DNA from: Streptomyces canus 299MFChir4.1
Lineage (GTDB): Bacteria > Actinomycetota > Actinomycetes > Streptomycetales > Streptomycetaceae
Reading direction: 5' to 3'
Length of the DNA stretch: 64,000 bases
NCBI RefSeq assembly: GCF_000383615.1
Contig: NZ_KB911599.1
Location: forward strand, 48,840-112,839
In this document: piece after piece, positions 59,976-64,000 of the stretch
How positions within the stretch are numbered: position 1 is the first letter of the stretch
Layout: every line of letters starts with the position of its first letter
Position numbers and translations under genes: made by a program
The notes under the pieces: model-generated
The model's database searches: none
What the model was told of the DNA's origin: nothing
Seen by the model: only the letters and a program-made list of their open reading frames with translations

Positions 59976-60893
59976 TCAGTCCCGGGTCAGGACGCGCACC
60001 TCGGGCGCGTCCGGGTCCCCGAACGGCACGAACAGCTCGGGCTCGGACTCCGTGCCGCCGATCCGCCAGTACGTCTCCTGCCCGCAGCCACCGGCGGGCC
60101 GTACGACGACACCGGGGCGCCCCTCGGAGCCGTCGCCGTAGGGGTCGTGGCCGCCCTTGCCGTCGAGCAGCCAGGTGCCGGTGCCGTCGCACACGTCGAA
60201 GGGCTGCTCGGCGTAGGGGTCGACGGACCCGGGCTCGGCCTCGGTGGGCAGGTCGGTGTGTTCGGCCCGGCCACCCGTGCCGAGGCGCAGGACCGCGCCC
60301 TTCTCGCCCCGCCAGACCCCGGCGAGCTGCCCGGCGGACAGCACGGGAGGCTCGTACTCGTCGACGATTCCCGTGACCGTGGCCAGCACCCCGCCGACGA
60401 GCGCCAGGAGGAACAGGCCGACGGAGGCGAACAGGGCGGGCAGCCAGATGGCCCACAGGCCCCGGGTCCGTCTGCGCAGCCACCCGAGGCCGAGGACCGG
60501 GAGCACGCCGAGGGCGGCGAGGAGCGGGGCGGTGGTGGTGAACGGCCAGTCCCGCAGCAGCAGGGCGAGCGCGGCCCAGGCCACGCCGAGGACCGCGGTG
60601 AGCGCCAGGTGCCAGGCCCACTCGGGTCCCCGTGTGCGGCGGGCGGCACGGCGGGCGAGCGCCTGCGCCGGCAGCACCTGGACGGCGGCGTGCAGGAGGC
60701 CGAGGACCGGCAGGACCAGCGGCGCCACGACGAGGAGGCACAGCAGGCCGAACAGGGCGAGGGCTCCGTAGGCGCCCGCGTACGCGTAGTCGTCGCCCAG
60801 CTGGCCACTGATCCACCAGATCAGTCCGATCGCCGGGAACTGCGCCGCGCACACCGCGGCGGCCTCGTGAATTCTTCTGTTCCCCCACCCCAT
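59976..60893 (-). CDS. Membrane protein of unknown function
   Basis: A 305-residue protein with about five hydrophobic segments in the first 185 residues and an extracellular C-terminal domain of about 115 residues (AGQLAGVWRGEKGAVLRLG to the end) that may form a lipocalin-like or beta-rich fold. No family recognised. Start ATG 60893; an in-frame start at 60923 is possible. It diverges from the flavin reductase gene, with site 10 between them. Confidence 0.78.
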   Translation of the reverse strand: MGWGNRRIHEAAAVCAAQFPAIGLIWWISGQLGDDYAYAGAYGALALFGLLCLLVVAPLVLPVLGLLHAAVQVLPAQALARRAARRTRGPEWAWHLALTAVLGVAWAALALLLRDWPFTTTAPLLAALGVLPVLGLGWLRRRTRGLWAIWLPALFASVGLFLLALVGGVLATVTGIVDEYEPPVLSAGQLAGVWRGEKGAVLRLGTGGRAEHTDLPTEAEPGSVDPYAEQPFDVCDGTGTWLLDGKGGHDPYGDGSEGRPGVVVRPAGGCGQETYWRIGGTESEPELFVPFGDPDAPEVRVLTRD

Positions 60894-60945
60894 GGACGCA
60901 GCGTACGGGCGCCCCCTTCGCACACGTGCCCGGACCCCTTCCCAT

Positions 60946-60960
60946 CTGACACACCGTCAG
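60946..60960. promoter_or_regulatory. Candidate regulon operator, site 10
   Basis: CTGACACACCGTCAG, ending 5 bases before the flavin reductase ATG at 60966, the same spacing as at the DoxX gene. Confidence 0.73.
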
Positions 60961-60965
60961 CTTCA

Positions 60966-61565
60966 ATGGAGAACGTGATGGGACAAGCGGGGACGGCGGA
61001 AGCGGCCGTCCGCTACCTCAGGTCCGGGAAGGCGCTCGCCGTGGAGGCGTTGCCCCGCCCGGAGCTGCGGTGTGTGCGCGAGGACGAGCGGGCACCGGCC
61101 GACCCGGCCGAGTTCCGGCGCGTGCTCGGGAACTTCGCGACCGGCGTCACCGTGGTGACGGCCCCCGGGGCACCCGGCGAGGAACCGGCCGGCTTCGCCT
61201 GCCAGTCCTTCTCCTCCCTCTCCCTCGACCCACCGCTCGTCGCCTTCATGGTGGGCCGTACGTCGACGACCTGGCCGCGCATCGCCCGGGCGGGCGTCTT
61301 CTGCGTGAACGTCCTGAGCGCGGCCCAGGGCGAGCTGTGCAGGGCGTTCGCGGTGAGCGGCGCGGACAAGTTCGCGGGCGTCCCCCACGACCCGGCCCCG
61401 GCCTCCGGCTCCCCGCGCCTCGCGGGCACGCTGGCGTGGATCGACTGCACGATCCACGCGGTGCACACCGGCGGCGACCATCTGATCGTGGTGGGACGGG
61501 TGGACGCGCTGGGGACGGGCGAGGGCGAGGCTCCGCTGCTGTTCCACAGGGGACGGTTCCTCTGA
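60966..61565 (+). CDS. Flavin reductase family protein
   Basis: A 199-residue short-chain flavin reductase (HpaC/HsaB type) that supplies reduced FMN or FAD to a separate monooxygenase. NFATGVTVVTAPG, FACQSFSSLSLDPPLVAFMV and FCVNVLSAAQGEL are family segments; the terminal GDHLIVVGRVDALG with late PLLFHRGRF is typical. Start ATG 60966, possibly leaderless because operator site 10 ends 5 bases away. The likely customer is the FMN-type LLM monooxygenase at 25806-26924 in the same predicted regulon. Confidence 0.92.
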   Translation: MENVMGQAGTAEAAVRYLRSGKALAVEALPRPELRCVREDERAPADPAEFRRVLGNFATGVTVVTAPGAPGEEPAGFACQSFSSLSLDPPLVAFMVGRTSTTWPRIARAGVFCVNVLSAAQGELCRAFAVSGADKFAGVPHDPAPASGSPRLAGTLAWIDCTIHAVHTGGDHLIVVGRVDALGTGEGEAPLLFHRGRFL

Positions 61566-61610
61566 GCCGTCCCGGCCGAGGGCTCTGCCGGGCCACCGGC
61601 CGGTGAACCG

Positions 61611-62915
61611 TCAGGCCGCCGCGAGCACGGGGTTCGCGGGCCGGCGCCGGATCACCAGTGCCATCAGCGCCGCCGCCGCGCACAGCGCGCCCGACGCGTA
61701 CCAGATCATGTCGTACGTGCCGAACACGTCCCGTGCCACACCGCCGAGGAAGGCGACCAGCGCGGCGCCGACCTGGTGGGAGGCGAGGACCCAGCCGAAG
61801 ACGATCGCGCTGTCCTCGCCGTACTGCTCACGGCACAGGGCGACGGTGGGCGGGACGGTGGCGACCCAGTCGAGGCCGTAGAAGACGATGAAGAAGAGCA
61901 TCGGCGGGTGCACCGACGGGGCCAGGAGCATGGGCAGGAACAGCAGCGAGACGCCACGCAGGGCGTAGTAGACGGCGAGCAGGCGGCGGGGTTCGAAGCG
62001 GTCGGTGAACCAGCCGGAGGCCACCGTGCCGACGACGTCGAACACTCCGATGACGGCGAGCAGCGAGGCGGCGGCCGTGACGGGCATGCCGTGGTCGTGG
62101 GCGGCGGGCACGAAGTGGGTCTGGATCAGGCCGTTGGTGGAGGCCCCGCAGATCGCGAAGGTGCCGGCGAGCAGCCAGAAGGGGCCGGTGCGGGCGGCCT
62201 TGAACAGGACCGTCACCGCCCGGCGCGCGGCGCCCTGGACCGGCTCCGGCTTCGGGACGAACTCCGTGGCGCCGTACGGCTTCAAGCCCACGTCGGCCGG
62301 GTGGTCGCGCAGCAGCAGCCAGACGAACGGGACCACCGCGAGGGCGGCGAGGGCGACCGTGACGGCCGCCGGGCGCCAGTCGTGCCTCTCCACCATCCAG
62401 GACAGCACCGGAAGGAAGATCAGCTGTCCTGAGGCGGAGGCGGCGGTCAGGATGCCGGTGACCAGGCCCCGCCGCTCGGTGAACCAGCGGTTGGTGACGG
62501 TCGCGGCGAAGGCCAGCGCCATCGAGCCGCTGCCGAGGCCGACGAGCAGGCCCCAGTAGAGCATCAGCTGCCAGGCGGCCGTCATCCACACGGTCAGGCC
62601 GGAGCCGACCGCGATCACGGTCAGCGCGACCGCGACCACCCGCCGGATGCCGAAGCGGTCCATCAGCGCCGCCGCGAAGGGCGCGGTCAGGCCGTACAGC
62701 GCGAGGTTGACGGAGACGGCCGCGCCGATGGTGCCGCGCGACCAGCCGAAGTCCTGGTGCAGGGGGTCGATAAGCAGGCCCGGCAGGGAACGGAAGGCCG
62801 CCGCGCCGATGATCGTCACGAAGGTGACGGCGGCGACGAACCACGCGCGGTGGATGCGGATTCCTCCGGGGGACCGGGTTTCCTCGACGGCTGCGGCTTC
62901 GGTTGTCTGGGTCAC
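61611..62915 (-). CDS. MFS transporter
   Basis: A 434-residue major facilitator with twelve hydrophobic segments. LMDRFGIRRVVAVALTVIAV after the second helix and SGWFTDRFEPRRLLAVYYAL in the second half are the two loop signatures. The layout resembles the monocarboxylate or OFA-like branch. Start ATG 62915. It is divergent from the GlxA-type regulator, a common arrangement in which the regulator controls the exporter or importer. Substrate unknown. Confidence 0.92.
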   Translation of the reverse strand: MTQTTEAAAVEETRSPGGIRIHRAWFVAAVTFVTIIGAAAFRSLPGLLIDPLHQDFGWSRGTIGAAVSVNLALYGLTAPFAAALMDRFGIRRVVAVALTVIAVGSGLTVWMTAAWQLMLYWGLLVGLGSGSMALAFAATVTNRWFTERRGLVTGILTAASASGQLIFLPVLSWMVERHDWRPAAVTVALAALAVVPFVWLLLRDHPADVGLKPYGATEFVPKPEPVQGAARRAVTVLFKAARTGPFWLLAGTFAICGASTNGLIQTHFVPAAHDHGMPVTAAASLLAVIGVFDVVGTVASGWFTDRFEPRRLLAVYYALRGVSLLFLPMLLAPSVHPPMLFFIVFYGLDWVATVPPTVALCREQYGEDSAIVFGWVLASHQVGAALVAFLGGVARDVFGTYDMIWYASGALCAAAALMALVIRRRPANPVLAAA

Positions 62916-62986
62916 GACATAGAGCGTGCGGCCTGCGGCCCGGCGAATCCATTGGCCCGAAGGACAGTATTCGTTAGGATCGGGCC

Positions 62987-63979
62987 ATGAAGCCGCACCG
63001 CGTCGTCGTCCTCGCCATGGACGGTGTCCTGCCGTTCGAGCTGGGCATCCCGCACCGGATCTTCGGCCGCCCCAAGGACGCCCGGGGGCGCCACCTGTAC
63101 GAGGTCGTCACCTGCTCGATCCGCCCGCCGGGCCCGGTGCGGACGGACGCCGACTTCGACGTCCAGGTCGAGCACGGCCCGGAGACCCTGGCCACCGCCG
63201 ACACCGTGATCGTCCCGGCGTCGTACGAACTGGGCCCGGTCTTCGAGCAGGGGGTGCTGACCGAGGAACTGGCCGCCGCCCTCGCCCACATCCGCCCCGG
63301 CACCCGGCTCGCCTCCATCTGCACCGGCGTCTACGTCCTGGCCGCCGCCGGTCACCTCGACGGGCGCCCCGCCACCACGCACTGGGCCGACTCAGACCGT
63401 CTCCAGCGGCTCTTCCCGCAGATCAGGGTCGACCCGGACGTCCTGTTCATCGACGACGGGGACGTCCTGACCTCCGCGGGCGTCGCCGCCGGCATCGACC
63501 TGTGCCTGCACATGGTGCGCCGCGACCACGGCACGGCGGTCGCCACCGAAGTGGCCCGCCGCACCGTCGTACCGCCGCACCGCGACGGCGGTCAGGCGCA
63601 GTACATCCACCGGCCGGTGCCCGACCCCCAGCAGTCGACCACGACCTCGGCCCGCGCCTGGGCGCTCGGCCGCCTGCACGAGCCGATCCAGCTGCGGGAC
63701 ATGGCCGAGCAGGAGGCCATGTCGGTGCGCACCTTCACCCGCCGCTTCCGCGAGGAGGTCGGCGTCAGCCCCGGCCAGTGGCTCACCCAGCAACGCGTGG
63801 AGCGCGCCCGCCACCTCCTGGAGTCCACCGACCTCTCCGTCGACCAGGTCGCCCACGACGCGGGCTTCGGCACCGCCCAGTCGATGCGCCAGCACCTGCA
63901 GTCGGCCCTCGGCGTCACCCCGACCGCGTATCGCCGCACGTTCCGGGCGGGGGTTCTCGACCACCAGGGCCTGTCCTAG
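62987..63979 (+). CDS. GlxA family transcriptional regulator (DJ-1/PfpI plus AraC domains)
   Basis: A 330-residue regulator. The N-terminal DJ-1/PfpI-like domain (VVVLAMDGVLPFELGIPHRI, with SICTGVYVLAAAG holding the elbow Cys) is followed by an AraC-type double helix-turn-helix (MSVRTFTRRFREEVGVSPG, then QVAHDAGFGTAQSMRQHLQ). It likely senses a small molecule and controls the divergent MFS gene. Start ATG 62987. It is shorter than AdpA and not an obvious AdpA orthologue. Confidence 0.93.
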   Translation: MKPHRVVVLAMDGVLPFELGIPHRIFGRPKDARGRHLYEVVTCSIRPPGPVRTDADFDVQVEHGPETLATADTVIVPASYELGPVFEQGVLTEELAAALAHIRPGTRLASICTGVYVLAAAGHLDGRPATTHWADSDRLQRLFPQIRVDPDVLFIDDGDVLTSAGVAAGIDLCLHMVRRDHGTAVATEVARRTVVPPHRDGGQAQYIHRPVPDPQQSTTTSARAWALGRLHEPIQLRDMAEQEAMSVRTFTRRFREEVGVSPGQWLTQQRVERARHLLESTDLSVDQVAHDAGFGTAQSMRQHLQSALGVTPTAYRRTFRAGVLDHQGLS

Positions 63980-64000
63980 AAGGTCAGCACCCCTCGGGCC

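Noticed and set aside
61571..61604. GC-rich inverted repeats between the flavin reductase and MFS genes as a terminator
   Set aside because: Several weak alternative pairings and no single convincing stem.
62987..63979. GlxA-type gene as adpA
   Set aside because: It is shorter than AdpA and sits beside an MFS gene, the usual setting of ordinary GlxA-family regulators.

Overview
The window is high-GC actinobacterial DNA and almost certainly chromosomal Streptomyces. It carries the AfsK-AfsR-AfsS regulatory set (kinase 40206-42545, SARP/NB-ARC regulator 30179-33685, 62-residue AfsS 33885-34073), a fused FO synthase (fbiC) with many F420-type enzymes, a DUF5753/DUF397 remnant, and twin-arginine secreted oxidases. 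No rRNA, tRNA or CRISPR array was recognised.

Layout. 1-4027: a membrane-anchored D-Ala-D-Ala carboxypeptidase (5' truncated by the window edge) and a polytopic membrane protein. 4112-7532: an unknown protein, an SDR and a sodium:solute symporter. 7576-13289: a metal-site-less ADP-ribosylglycohydrolase homologue, a large STAND-type ATPase with TPRs, a DUF2165 membrane protein and a YkuD-like protein without its cysteine. 13392-18305: fbiC, an F420-type LLM oxidoreductase and an FAD monooxygenase. 18434-20322: a low-GC patch with a DUF2637 protein, an apparent IS630-transposase/DUF5753 chimera and a DUF397 protein. 20314-22229: phosphoesterase, deazaflavin-type reductase and secreted DUF3455 protein. 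22364-29970: two catabolic operons. 30179-34604: afsR, afsS and two decayed genes. 34693-39684: CoA ligase, thiolase-like protein, OB-fold protein, crotonase, epoxide hydrolase. 39688-43466: secreted protein, afsK, VOC protein. 43590-52104: TetR regulator, acyl-CoA dehydrogenase operon, second thiolase-like protein, a toxin-antitoxin insertion between two PNPOx-type genes, acetyltransferases, OB-fold/DoxX operon. 52297-63979: tannase-like hydrolase, two flavin oxidoreductases, NDP-forming CoA ligase with crotonase, flavin reductase, MFS transporter and GlxA-type regulator.

How it works together. The main result is a shared 15-bp palindrome, CTGAC-N5-GTCAG. Ten copies (one with a single terminal mismatch) lie in eight intergenic regions spread over 56 kb. 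Each copy is directly upstream of catabolic genes: two CoA ligases, an acyl-CoA dehydrogenase, two crotonases, two SCP2-type thiolase-like proteins, two OB-fold partners, SDRs, LLM monooxygenases with a free flavin reductase, aldehyde dehydrogenase and two amidohydrolases. This looks like one dispersed regulon for breaking down a cyclic or branched carboxylic acid, perhaps steroid- or terpenoid-like. The TetR protein at 43590-44237 is the obvious candidate regulator. The regulon is physically interleaved with afsK/afsR/afsS.

A second theme is repeat expansion and insertion inside coding regions: 36/30-bp arrays in afsR, a low-complexity insert in the acyl-CoA dehydrogenase, a Gly/Ser-rich leader plus an in-frame insert in the aldehyde dehydrogenase, and an apparent dispersed repeat in the carboxypeptidase linker. 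Several genes are decayed: a Uma2-type gene, an anti-sigma ATPase tail and a duplicated OB-fold tail.
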